A DNA stretch of 64,000 nucleotides from Flavobacterium aquidurense (GTDB lineage Bacteria; Bacteroidota; Bacteroidia; Flavobacteriales; Flavobacteriaceae): assembly GCA_900107365.1 (NCBI GenBank), contig FNPS01000007.1, positions 248,001 through 312,000 on the forward strand. The letters are read 5' to 3'. Positions 26,092-33,964 of this stretch are shown in pieces. A program made the position numbers and the translations under genes. A model generated the notes under the pieces. The model worked only from the letters and a program-made list of their open reading frames with translations. It had not been told where the DNA came from and did not search any database. Position 1 is the stretch's first letter; each line of letters opens with the position of its first letter.

Positions 26092-26188
26092 TTTTAGATT
26101 TTAGATCTGAGATTTTAGATTTTTAGAATATAGAAAGCAGTTATCGTAATGGTAACTGTTTTTTTGTTAAATGGTAATTAGATAATTT

Positions 26189-26665
26189 ATGCTAAATAAA
26201 ATTTTGGGCTTAGTTTTTTTATTCTGTCTTTTTTCATGTAAAGAAAAGGTAGAGATGCAAGTGCAGAAAGAAGAAAATTTAGAAGAAATTAATCAGGATG
26301 AGGTAACAACAATAAGTGCCAGAGTAACAGACTACGATACATTAATTAATCGAGTTAAAAAGCGAGGTGATATAGATGCGTATGATGAGCTTTTTTATAG
26401 TTTTAAAGATTGTTGTTTTCGTGAAAGTACAGATAGTGTAATGGTATACGCAAAGATTATGGCCGAGAAATTCAATTATGAAAGAGCGTACTATCACTTT
26501 TATGATGCTATTTTAGAGAAACATGGAATAGATTATACCAATTTTCCTCAAATTGATATCAGTAAAATGGAGAAACAGGACAAACAGAAACTGGAAAACT
26601 GGTTTAAATTTATGATAGAAAGAAAACAGATTAGCCAACAAACATTGGATTCTATAAAAAAATAA
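26189..26665 (+). CDS. Lipoprotein, unknown
   Basis: The 158-residue protein has an N-terminal lipobox (LFCLFSC near residue 16) followed by an acidic linker. The rest is helical and rich in Tyr/Asp. The following ORF begins directly after its stop. I recognise no family. Confidence 0.65.
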   Translation: MLNKILGLVFLFCLFSCKEKVEMQVQKEENLEEINQDEVTTISARVTDYDTLINRVKKRGDIDAYDELFYSFKDCCFRESTDSVMVYAKIMAEKFNYERAYYHFYDAILEKHGIDYTNFPQIDISKMEKQDKQKLENWFKFMIERKQISQQTLDSIKK

Positions 26666-26692
26666 TTGGTCAATAGTTTACGCAAAAAAAAC

Positions 26693-26965
26693 ATGAATTC
26701 TAATTTACATATCATTGATAATAAGGTAAAATATTATCAGTTGGCAGAACATTATTTTCAAAATATAGATCTTGACGAGCATGAGAGAATTAATTTTGAT
26801 GAGATTATTCAAAAATCCATTTCAATTTTACTAGATCACGATTTTATTCCAACACCTTGCATTGAAATTAAATTAGAACTTCTTAAAGATCAAAAAAAGA
26901 TAGGTAATTATTTTCTTTATGTTAATGAAAAGAAAGAATTCATAGATGAATTTCTAATAACATAG
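26693..26965 (+). CDS. Small hypothetical protein
   Basis: The frame opens at a TTG abutting the previous stop (26666). The first ATG at 26693 gives 90 residues. It is acidic, with no signal peptide or membrane segment. Its position right behind a lipoprotein gene suggests co-transcription. No family recognised. Confidence 0.5.
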   Translation: MNSNLHIIDNKVKYYQLAEHYFQNIDLDEHERINFDEIIQKSISILLDHDFIPTPCIEIKLELLKDQKKIGNYFLYVNEKKEFIDEFLIT

Positions 26966-27041
26966 CCCGTGGTTTCAACCATGGGAACACAATGCATTTT
27001 TCCCAAATACGTCTCCCATGGTTGAAACCACGGGCTATGTT
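26959..27041. repeat. 28-bp perfect inverted repeat, palindromic arms
   Basis: Arms 26959-26986 and 27014-27041 are exactly complementary with a 27-base loop. Each arm contains CCCGTGGTTTCAACCATGGG, itself a near-palindrome with one mismatch, so a cruciform is possible. A one-arm relative (CCCCTGGTTTTAACCAGGGG) acts as the aroA terminator. Confidence 0.9.
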
Positions 27042-27118
27042 TGATTATGATTGCTGAATATAAAATAAACAATATCCCCAAAAAAATCCCGTTCTAAACA
27101 TTACCAAAACTTTCAAAA

Positions 27119-27158
27119 CCTTAGCACCTTAGTATCTCAGAACCTTAGCCCCTTAGAT
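27119..27158. repeat. Octamer word array, CCTTAGCA type
   Basis: Five successive 8-base units (CCTTAGCA, CCTTAGTA, TCTCAGAA, CCTTAGCC, CCTTAGAT) lie about 50 bases before the DUF1800 start. Confidence 0.8.
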
Positions 27159-27208
27159 TAAACCTTTAAGAAAAAACAAAGTCTTATTTCTAAACAAATT
27201 CCTGCGTT

Positions 27209-28606
27209 ATGAAAAAAAGCAATCTTTGGTCGTTACGATTGGGTTTTTCTGGTAAAGAAGCCGATAAAATTGAAAAACTAGGATTAGAAAAATTTCTAAA
27301 ACATTCCTATGATTCAAAATTTGACAAACAACTTCCTGCTTTTTTAGATGACGATCCCAAAACACTTTTGGAACTTAAAGCACTACGCGAATCCATAAAA
27401 ACTGCCGATACTGAATTCAAAAAGAAAATTCTGAAGAAGGAAATCTATTCGAATGTAGAATTGAAAAAATGGTGGATCGCCAAAATGCGAAATGATGAAT
27501 TTCCGTTACGCGAGAATATGGTTTGTTTTTGGCACAATCATTTCGTTTCTACTTCTCAAAAAGTAAAAGTCAATTATTGGATTTATCAGCACAATATGAT
27601 TTTGCGCGAGCATGCTTTTGGCAATTTCAAGGAATTAACCAAACAGATTGTAAAATCGAATGCAATGGTGAAATACTTAGATAATGTTGATAATAAAAAA
27701 GGCAAATACAACGAAAATCTAAGTCGGGAATTATTGGAATTATTCACGATCGGAATTGGGAATTATTCTGAAAGTGATATCAAAGAAGGTGCAAAAGCAT
27801 TAGCCGGATTAAATTATGGCGATGATGGTGCGCTTTATAGAAAAAACATAGAAGATAACGGCGATAAAACTTATTTCGGGAAAACCGGAAACTGGAAAGC
27901 GGATGATTTGGTCGATATTATTTTTGAACAGAAAAACATTCCGTATTTAATTACCCGAAAAATTCTGAAATGGTTTGTTTACGATAATCCGTCAGAAGAT
28001 TTGGTAACGTATTATGGAGATTATTTCAGAAAAGTAAAGTTTGAAATTCAACCTTTGCTGACCAAAATTTTTACAGAAGAATATAAAAAAGAGAATTCCG
28101 GAACTAAGATTAAAAATCCGCTGGTTTATATTCTACAGCTTTTAGAAGAATTACATATTGATGATTTGGATGATGCCATGATTATGTTCTTCCTAAAACA
28201 ACAAGGAATGGATTTCTACAACCAAATAAATGTGAAAGGTTGGGATGGAGGAAATTCCTGGCTGACTTCTCAGATTTACCTGCAACGCAATAATACTTCA
28301 GATTTGCTTTGCAGCGGAAGAAGTATTACCAGAAGAGTTTTAAACACCATGAATTCTGAGGATGAAAAACCAAAAACAGAATTCGAGAAAATTGATGTAA
28401 AAATTGATTTTGATTCCGCTGGAAACAATAAAACCATTATCACTGAATTATCAGACAGATTGTTGTTTAAAGTAAACGATTCCATGCAAAAAGACATGGA
28501 AAATTTACTGAAATACGATTTTGACCCCAAAGAACCGCATGCCAATTTTGCCGTGGCGAGACTCTTTAACTATATTACAAAATTGCCGGAATATCAATTA
28601 GTTTAA
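27209..28606 (+). CDS. DUF1800 domain protein
   Basis: The 465-residue protein has the DUF1800 pattern: WSLRLGFSGKEADKIEKLGL, WWIAKMRNDEFPLRENMVCF (conserved W...E-x-x-x-x-F), WHNHF, ELLELFTIGIGNYSESDIKE (L-x-E-L-x-T-x-G) and NVKGWDGGNSWLTSQIYLQR. DUF1800 and DUF1501 genes are often adjacent. No signal peptide is obvious. Function is not established; a secreted or surface role is suspected in the literature. Confidence 0.85.
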   Translation: MKKSNLWSLRLGFSGKEADKIEKLGLEKFLKHSYDSKFDKQLPAFLDDDPKTLLELKALRESIKTADTEFKKKILKKEIYSNVELKKWWIAKMRNDEFPLRENMVCFWHNHFVSTSQKVKVNYWIYQHNMILREHAFGNFKELTKQIVKSNAMVKYLDNVDNKKGKYNENLSRELLELFTIGIGNYSESDIKEGAKALAGLNYGDDGALYRKNIEDNGDKTYFGKTGNWKADDLVDIIFEQKNIPYLITRKILKWFVYDNPSEDLVTYYGDYFRKVKFEIQPLLTKIFTEEYKKENSGTKIKNPLVYILQLLEELHIDDLDDAMIMFFLKQQGMDFYNQINVKGWDGGNSWLTSQIYLQRNNTSDLLCSGRSITRRVLNTMNSEDEKPKTEFEKIDVKIDFDSAGNNKTIITELSDRLLFKVNDSMQKDMENLLKYDFDPKEPHANFAVARLFNYITKLPEYQLV

Positions 28607-28617
28607 AAATTGAAATT

Positions 28618-29787
28618 ATGAACAGGAGAAATTTTCTAACATTGACAGGAACATTTACAGGCGGATTGCTTGTGCTTCCTGATTTTTTGCACGCTTTTGG
28701 TTCGCAAACTAATTTGATAACCGGGGAGCAATGTATTGTTTTTGTACAATTGAACGGAGGGAATGACGGATTGAATACTTTTATTCCGTACGATAATCCG
28801 TTGTATTATGATTTGAGAACCAAAATCGCTTTGAATAAAGATGTAGTTGTTGGGAAAAACAAAGGAATGGCATTTCATCCATCTTTAAAAGATTTTGCGC
28901 AAATGCAGCAAAACGGAGATTTAACCGTAATTCAGAATGTTGGTTATCCGGAACCTATTCGTTCGCATTTTAGAAGTCAGGAAATCTGGCAAACCGCAAC
29001 CGATTCAGACAAATATATAAACGAAGGCTGGTTAGGAAGATATTTAGATTTGCAATGCAACGGGCATCAGGCTACGGCAGGAATAAATTTAGATTCGATT
29101 GATAATTTAGCTTTAAAAGGAACGGAACCTAATTCTATCACAGTAAAAGATCCAAACCGATTTAAAGTTAAATCAGATAAAGACGAAAATGTAACCTTGT
29201 CTGATAATCCACAATTGGATTTTGTTCGAAAAATCGCCAATTCAGTAACAGAAGGTTCTGATGAAATCCAGAAAGCATTAGCAAAATCCAAAACAGAAAT
29301 CAGTTATCCAAAAACCGGATTGTCTAAGAATCTGGAATGGATTGCGCGATTGATAAAAGGAAATTTAAATTCTAAAGTGTATTACACATCACTTGGTGGA
29401 TTTGATACACACGACAATCAACTTGCTATTCATGAAAAAAGATTAACAGATTTGAATGATGCGTTATTCACTTTTTATCAGGATTTAAAACAAGCACAAT
29501 TAATGCAAAATGTTACAGTTGTTGTTTTCTCTGAATTTGGACGACGAGTAAAAGACAACGGAAACGGAACCGACCACGGAACTGCAGCGCCAATGTTTAT
29601 TATTGGAGGAAATAATAAAGGAACTATTTTAGGGAATAATCCAAACTTATCGGATTTAGATAATGGCGATTTAAAACATGAAATTGATTTCAGAAGTGTG
29701 TATGCTTCTCTATTAAAAGAAAAAATGAATTTTGATTATTCTAAAATTGGAATTAGGAATAAACCGGTTTCGGGGTTGTTTTCATAA
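28618..29787 (+). CDS. DUF1501 domain protein with Tat-like signal
   Basis: The 389-residue protein starts NRRNFLTLTGTFTGGLLVLP, which fits a twin-arginine signal. It has the sulfatase-like DUF1501 motifs: VFVQLNGGNDGLNTFIPYDN, PIRSHFRSQEIWQT, YYTSLGGFDTHDNQLAIHEK (Asp/His) and SEFGRRVKDNGNGTDHGTAA (E-F-G-R...D-H-G). It begins 11 bases after the DUF1800 stop. Related pairs are predicted to act in the cell envelope; the reaction is unknown. Confidence 0.85.
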   Translation: MNRRNFLTLTGTFTGGLLVLPDFLHAFGSQTNLITGEQCIVFVQLNGGNDGLNTFIPYDNPLYYDLRTKIALNKDVVVGKNKGMAFHPSLKDFAQMQQNGDLTVIQNVGYPEPIRSHFRSQEIWQTATDSDKYINEGWLGRYLDLQCNGHQATAGINLDSIDNLALKGTEPNSITVKDPNRFKVKSDKDENVTLSDNPQLDFVRKIANSVTEGSDEIQKALAKSKTEISYPKTGLSKNLEWIARLIKGNLNSKVYYTSLGGFDTHDNQLAIHEKRLTDLNDALFTFYQDLKQAQLMQNVTVVVFSEFGRRVKDNGNGTDHGTAAPMFIIGGNNKGTILGNNPNLSDLDNGDLKHEIDFRSVYASLLKEKMNFDYSKIGIRNKPVSGLFS

Positions 29788-29881
29788 ATAAAAAAAAATA
29801 AAATTTGTAGCTTTTTTCGTATAATTGTAATTTGAAAAGTGAAAACATTAAAAGATATGTTTCACTTTAGAACAACTTTTA

Positions 29882-29889
29882 TATATTTG
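29882..29889 (+). promoter_or_regulatory. -7 promoter element of higBA
   Basis: TATATTTG is a perfect match, ending 5 bases before the toxin ATG. The transcript would then be leaderless or nearly so. No clear TTG is visible at -33. Confidence 0.55.
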
Positions 29890-29894
29890 CTACA

Positions 29895-30242
29895 ATGAAT
29901 GATAATTTAAAATTCAGGTCTGTTTTTCTTTTTAAAGATTATTTTCGAAAATTCTATTACGAACAAGAAGAAAAAGTTAAGCAGAAAATACTTTGGACAA
30001 TAAGATTGGTTGAGTCGGTCGATAAAATTCCAATAACGTATTTAAAACATATTGAAAATACAGATGGACTTTTTGAAATGAGAGTTCAAGTTGGAAGTGA
30101 TATTTTTAGGATTTTTTGTTTTTTTGATAAGGGAAAATTAGTTGTTCTTATTAATGGCTTTCAAAAAAAATCCCAAAAAACGCCTAAAAAAGAAATTGAA
30201 AAAGCATTAAAAATTAAAAAGGAATATGAAAGCGAAAAATAA
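29895..30242 (+). CDS. higB: HigB-type toxin (RelE superfamily, DUF891-like)
   Basis: The 115-residue protein has the phage-derived Gp49/HigB pattern: KILWTIRLVESVDKIPITYL, GLFEMRVQVGSDIFRIFCFF, and GFQKKSQKTPKKEIEKAL. RelE-fold toxins of this type cleave mRNA on ribosomes; activity here is inferred. The 17-base overlap with the antitoxin gene is typical of a toxin-first module. Confidence 0.85.
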   Translation: MNDNLKFRSVFLFKDYFRKFYYEQEEKVKQKILWTIRLVESVDKIPITYLKHIENTDGLFEMRVQVGSDIFRIFCFFDKGKLVVLINGFQKKSQKTPKKEIEKALKIKKEYESEK

Positions 30243-30531
30243 AAACTTAACAAGTCTCGATGAATTTATTGAACTCGAGTATGGGAAAATTGGTACACCA
30301 AAACGTGATGAATTTGAAACCGGCTTTGAAAGTTTTAAAATAGGAGCAATGATTCATGAAGCCAGACTTCAAAAGGGAATGACCCAAGAAGAACTAGCTG
30401 AAAAAGTCGGAACTACAAAATCTTATATTTCAAAGATTGAAAATAATGTAAAAGAAGCCAGATTTTCTACACTTCAAAAAATAGTCGAAATTGGTTTGGG
30501 TGGACATTTAGAGCTATCGATTAGACTATAA
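30226..30531 (+). CDS. higA: HigA-type antitoxin (XRE helix-turn-helix)
   Basis: The 101-residue protein has a C-terminal HTH (ARLQKGMTQEELAEKVGTTK followed by SYISKIENN). Its N-terminal tail (KNLTSLDEFIELEYGKIGTP) would contact the toxin. It overlaps higB by 17 bases. Expected to repress the higBA promoter. An octamer word array follows within about 10 bases. Confidence 0.85.
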   Translation: MKAKNKNLTSLDEFIELEYGKIGTPKRDEFETGFESFKIGAMIHEARLQKGMTQEELAEKVGTTKSYISKIENNVKEARFSTLQKIVEIGLGGHLELSIRL

Positions 30532-30541
30532 TTATCTAAAT

Positions 30542-30577
30542 TCTTAGTCCCTTAGCATCTCAGAATCTCAGTACCTT
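30542..30577. repeat. Octamer word array, TCTTAGTC type
   Basis: Four to five 8-base units (TCTTAGTC, CCTTAGCA, TCTCAGAA, TCTCAGTA, CCTT) lie directly behind the antitoxin gene. Same family as 2654-2697. Confidence 0.75.
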
Positions 30578-30690
30578 CTTAAAAACCATTTGCCTAAATC
30601 GCATTTTAAGACTGATTTATTAAAATATCCTACAAAATCGGTAGATTTTGTTAAGAAATCCTTTTTTGTTTCATAAAATGCAATATTTTT

Positions 30691-30721
30691 TTTGGTGCGC
30701 TAAAAATAATTTATACATTCG
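30691..30721 (+). promoter_or_regulatory. Promoter of the Phe/Tyr operon
   Basis: TTTG (30691-30694), a 19-base spacer and TACATTCG (30714-30721) agree with the Bacteroidota -33/-7 pattern. The -7 element has one mismatch to TAnnTTTG. It lies 29 bases before the leader peptide ATG. Confidence 0.7.
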
Positions 30722-30750
30722 CAGAGAATTTAAATAATAACACAAACAAA

Positions 30751-30831
30751 ATGGCATCTAACCGTTTTTATTTTAGCAACTCTTTTTATTTCTTCTTTAG
30801 TAGAAGTAAGGATTGTGCTATGGTTATTTGA
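30751..30831 (+). CDS. Phe/Tyr attenuator leader peptide
   Basis: An ATG at 30751 opens 26 codons to TGA at 30829-30831. Residues 6-16 read FYFSNSFYFFF, so 8 of 11 are Phe (6) or Tyr (2). That matches the logic of the enterobacterial pheL leader peptide and its operon encodes Phe and Tyr synthesis. It is too short for routine gene calling. The stop codon and downstream hairpins are arranged as expected for attenuation. Confidence 0.85.
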   Translation: MASNRFYFSNSFYFFFSRSKDCAMVI

Positions 30832-30868
30832 GAAATATAAAAGACAAATAAAACTAATATACAATCCT
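30809..30868 (+). promoter_or_regulatory. Antiterminator pairing segments
   Basis: AGGATTGT (30809-30816), inside the last third of the leader ORF, is exactly complementary to ACAATCCT (30861-30868), plus one G-U pair. The second segment overlaps the 5' arm of the terminator, so the two structures exclude each other. Confidence 0.75.
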
Positions 30869-30891
30869 GATGAAAATCAGGATTTTTTTTT
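30863..30891 (+). terminator. Attenuator (intrinsic terminator) before pheA
   Basis: AATCCTGAT (30863-30871), loop GAAA, ATCAGGATT (30876-30884) forms a perfect 9-bp stem followed by seven or more T residues to 30891. It ends six bases before the pheA ATG. Confidence 0.9.
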
Positions 30892-30897
30892 GAATAT

Positions 30898-31737
30898 ATG
30901 ACAACTAAAATTGCAATACAAGGTATAAAAGGTTCTTTCCATCATCAGGTTGTGAAGGAGTATTTCTCTGAAAATGTGGCTATTGATGAGTGTTTGTCTT
31001 TTGAAGAATTAATCGACAGCCTTCTTTCAGGAAAATCGGATCAGGCGGTTATGGCGATTGAAAATTCGATTGCAGGTCCAATTATTCCGAATTACGCTTT
31101 GATTGACAAGAATAATTTACACATTATTGGAGAGCATTATTTAAGCATTCACCAAAATTTAATGGCTTTAAAAGGTCAGAAAATTGAAGATATAAAAGAA
31201 GTTCATTCGCACCCAATGGCAATTTTACAATGTATGGATTTCTTAAAACAGTATCCAAACATCAAATTGGTTGAAGATAAAGATACAGCTGAAACGGCCA
31301 GAAGAATTCAGGAAAAACAATTAACCGGAATTGCAGCAATTGCAAGTAAAACGGCTTCTGAGATGTATGATTTAGAAATCATTGCTCCGGAAATTCAAAC
31401 GATCAAAAATAATATGACTCGTTTTGTGATCATTAAAAAGCAAAATTCATTTTTACCGGAAAGCGAAATCAACAGAGCTTCTATCAAATTTGAATTGGAT
31501 CATAAAAGAGGAAGTCTGGCAGCAGTTTTGAATGTTATGAGCGACTGCAAACTGAATTTAACAAAAATTCAGTCGCTTCCAAAAATTGAAACACCCTGGA
31601 AATATTCGTTTTTCGTAGATGTTACATTTGAGAAATACGAAGATTTTGCAAAAGCTAAAACATTACTAAATATAATGGCAGAATATTTAAAGATTTTGGG
31701 AGAATATAAAAATACTAAACCTTTGAGTGAGTCATAA
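30898..31737 (+). CDS. pheA: Prephenate dehydratase
   Basis: The 279-residue protein converts prephenate to phenylpyruvate. It begins KIAIQGIKGSFHHQVVKEYF. It contains SDQAVMAIENSIAGPIIPNY and NNMTRFVIIKKQ (T-R-F), the catalytic family motifs. A C-terminal ACT domain starts near residue 195 (KRGSLAAVLNVMSDCKLNLT followed by KIQSLP), the phenylalanine-sensing region. No chorismate mutase domain is fused here; that activity sits on the fourth gene. First gene of an attenuator-controlled operon. Confidence 0.92.
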   Translation: MTTKIAIQGIKGSFHHQVVKEYFSENVAIDECLSFEELIDSLLSGKSDQAVMAIENSIAGPIIPNYALIDKNNLHIIGEHYLSIHQNLMALKGQKIEDIKEVHSHPMAILQCMDFLKQYPNIKLVEDKDTAETARRIQEKQLTGIAAIASKTASEMYDLEIIAPEIQTIKNNMTRFVIIKKQNSFLPESEINRASIKFELDHKRGSLAAVLNVMSDCKLNLTKIQSLPKIETPWKYSFFVDVTFEKYEDFAKAKTLLNIMAEYLKILGEYKNTKPLSES

Positions 31738-31810
31738 AGTTGGAAAGTCGAAAGTCTTAAAGTCAAAAAAGCTAAGAGCTTGCTATCTAAAGCAAAAATA
31801 AAAGTTTAAA

Positions 31811-31848
31811 AAGAGCCTAAAGCCTAAAGCTTAAAGCCTAAAGCAAAT
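31811..31848. repeat. AAAGCCT word array between pheA and the aminotransferase
   Basis: The 7-base words AAAGCCT, AAAGCTT, AAAGCCT, AAAGC follow each other just before the aminotransferase ATG. A related string (GAAAGTC repeated) follows the pheA stop. Confidence 0.7.
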
Positions 31849-31853
31849 AAAAA

Positions 31854-32999
31854 ATGATTACAACAGCAAAAAGATTAGATACAGTTGAAGAATACTACTT
31901 CTCATCAAAATTGAGAGAAGTGCGTCAACTAATGTCTGAAGGAAAATCTATCATCAATATGGGAATTGGAAGCCCTGATTTGAGTCCGTCGAAAGCAGTA
32001 ATTGAAGCAGTTGCCACGGCAATTCAAGATGAAAACGGGCATGGTTATCAGAATTATCAGGGATTACCGGAATTGAGAAAAGGGATGGCAGATTTTTATC
32101 AGAATCAATTTGGTGTTGAATTGAATCCGAATAATGAGATTTTGCCTTTGATGGGTTCGAAAGAAGGAATTATGCATATTTCGTTAGCCTTTTTAAATGA
32201 AGGTGATCACGTTTTAATTCCGAATCCAGGTTATCCAACGTATACGTCGGTAACCAATTTGGTTGGAGCGGTTCCGGTTTATTATGATTTGAAAGAAGCA
32301 AATGCCTGGGAACCGGATTTTGAAGCTTTAGAAAAACTGGATCTTTCGAAAGTAAAAATTATGTGGCTGGGTTATCCACACATGCCAACAGGAGCGAGAG
32401 GAAGTTTAGCCTTATTTGAAAAATTGGTTGCTTTTGCTAAAAAACACAACATATTATTGGTTAACGATAATCCTTATAGTTTTGTTTTGAATGATAATCC
32501 GATGAGTTTATTGCAGGTTGAAGGTGCGAAAGAAGTGGCTTTAGAATTAAATTCATTAAGCAAGACGTTCAACATGGCGGGCTGGAGAGTCGGAATGGTT
32601 TTAGGAAATCCTGAAATTATTGACGCAGTCTTAAAAGTAAAAAGCAACATGGACAGCGGCATGTTCTACGGAATTCAGAAAGGTGCAGTTGCTGCTTTAA
32701 ATTGTGATAAATCATGGTTTTCGGATCAAAATAAAATTTACAGACGCCGAAGAGAACTAACAGAAAAACTAGCAGAAAAATTAGGTTGCGAAGTTTATGC
32801 AGCAGGAGTTGGGCTTTTTGTCTGGGCAAAATTACCGGAAGGAATCGAATCAGCAGAGAAGTTCATTGACGAAATATTATACGAGAAACACATTTTCATT
32901 ACACCGGGAACAATTTTCGGAAGCAATGGAGAAGGATATATCAGATTTTCGTTGTGTGTGAAAGAAGAAAAAGTACAAGAAGCGATAGATAGATTTTAG
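31854..32999 (+). CDS. Class I/II pyridoxal-phosphate aminotransferase (aromatic amino acid)
   Basis: The 381-residue protein has the PLP Lys in ELNSLSKTFNMAGWRVGMVL, the cofactor segment GSKEGIMHISLAFLNEGDHV and substrate Arg near the C-terminus (GYIRFSLCV). Position between pheA and tyrA suggests transamination of phenylpyruvate and 4-hydroxyphenylpyruvate to Phe and Tyr. Sequence alone cannot separate this from aspartate aminotransferase. Confidence 0.85.
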   Translation: MITTAKRLDTVEEYYFSSKLREVRQLMSEGKSIINMGIGSPDLSPSKAVIEAVATAIQDENGHGYQNYQGLPELRKGMADFYQNQFGVELNPNNEILPLMGSKEGIMHISLAFLNEGDHVLIPNPGYPTYTSVTNLVGAVPVYYDLKEANAWEPDFEALEKLDLSKVKIMWLGYPHMPTGARGSLALFEKLVAFAKKHNILLVNDNPYSFVLNDNPMSLLQVEGAKEVALELNSLSKTFNMAGWRVGMVLGNPEIIDAVLKVKSNMDSGMFYGIQKGAVAALNCDKSWFSDQNKIYRRRRELTEKLAEKLGCEVYAAGVGLFVWAKLPEGIESAEKFIDEILYEKHIFITPGTIFGSNGEGYIRFSLCVKEEKVQEAIDRF

Positions 33000-33033
33000 A
33001 ATCAAGAATCAAGAATCAAGATTTTAGACTTTA

Positions 33034-33077
33034 GATTGCGAACTTTGCGTAAGTCCTTGCGGACATTGCGGTTAAGA
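33034..33077. repeat. GCG-word leader repeat upstream of tyrA
   Basis: A 44-base stretch of GCG words (TTGCGAACTTTGCGTAAGTC and onward) with about three quarters identity to 18873-18916. It ends 14 bases before the tyrA ATG. GAATCAA words precede it. Confidence 0.7.
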
Positions 33078-33091
33078 AACAAAAAAGAATT

Positions 33092-33952
33092 ATGAAAGTA
33101 TACGTAATAGGGATAGGGTTAATAGGAGGTTCGATGGTGCTGGACATCAAAGACCAACATCCGAACGCGACTATTTTTGGGATCGACAGCAACGAAAACC
33201 ACTTGCAGGAAGCAATTGATTTGGGTGTTATCGATCAGGCAGGGAACTTTGAAGATCTGGCTGAAGCCGATTTTGTAATTGTTTCGGTTCCGGTTGATGT
33301 GGCGCTGGTTGTTTTGCCAAAAGTATTGGATTTGGTTGGAGACAAAACAATTGTTTTTGAAGTTGGTTCAACTAAAAAACCAATTTGTGATGCAGTTGCA
33401 AATCATCCGAAAAGAAGAAATTTTATCGCAACGCATCCAATTGCAGGAACAGAGTTTTCCGGCCCATCAGCGGCGATAAGAGGTTTGTTTAAAGGAAAGA
33501 CAAACATCATTTGTGAAGTGGAAAAGACCACTTTTAAATTGCAGGAAAAGGCGTTACAGCTTTTCAACGAAATCGGAATGAGGATTCGATATATGGATCC
33601 GACTTCGCACGACAAACACATAGCTTACGTTTCGCATTTGTCGCACATTAGTTCGTTTATGCTTGGAAAAACGGTAATGAACAAAGAAAAAGACGAACAG
33701 GATATTTTTGATATGGCGGGAAGTGGATTTGAAAGTACGGTTCGTTTAGCAAAAAGTTCTCCCGCAATGTGGACACCGATTTTTAAGCAAAACAAAGAAC
33801 ACGTTATTGAAACATTAGAAGAATACATTTCAAATCTCAGTCGGTTTAGAGATTTGCTAAAAGAAGATAATTACAATGCCATTTTTGAAGAAATGGAAAG
33901 CACAAATAAAATTAAAGAAATACTAAACGGATTAACAACAACTAAAAAGTAA
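33092..33952 (+). CDS. tyrA: Prephenate dehydrogenase
   Basis: The 286-residue NAD enzyme converts prephenate to 4-hydroxyphenylpyruvate. It begins MKVYVIGIGLIGGSMVLDIK, the Rossmann loop, and contains THPIAGTEFSGPSAA (conserved His of the active site) and HDKHIAYVSHLSHISSF. Normal length for a monofunctional TyrA without ACT domain. It shares the operon with the aminotransferase and DAHP synthase; the next start is 12 bases after the stop. Confidence 0.92.
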   Translation: MKVYVIGIGLIGGSMVLDIKDQHPNATIFGIDSNENHLQEAIDLGVIDQAGNFEDLAEADFVIVSVPVDVALVVLPKVLDLVGDKTIVFEVGSTKKPICDAVANHPKRRNFIATHPIAGTEFSGPSAAIRGLFKGKTNIICEVEKTTFKLQEKALQLFNEIGMRIRYMDPTSHDKHIAYVSHLSHISSFMLGKTVMNKEKDEQDIFDMAGSGFESTVRLAKSSPAMWTPIFKQNKEHVIETLEEYISNLSRFRDLLKEDNYNAIFEEMESTNKIKEILNGLTTTKK

Positions 33953-33964
33953 ATTAGAATTAAG

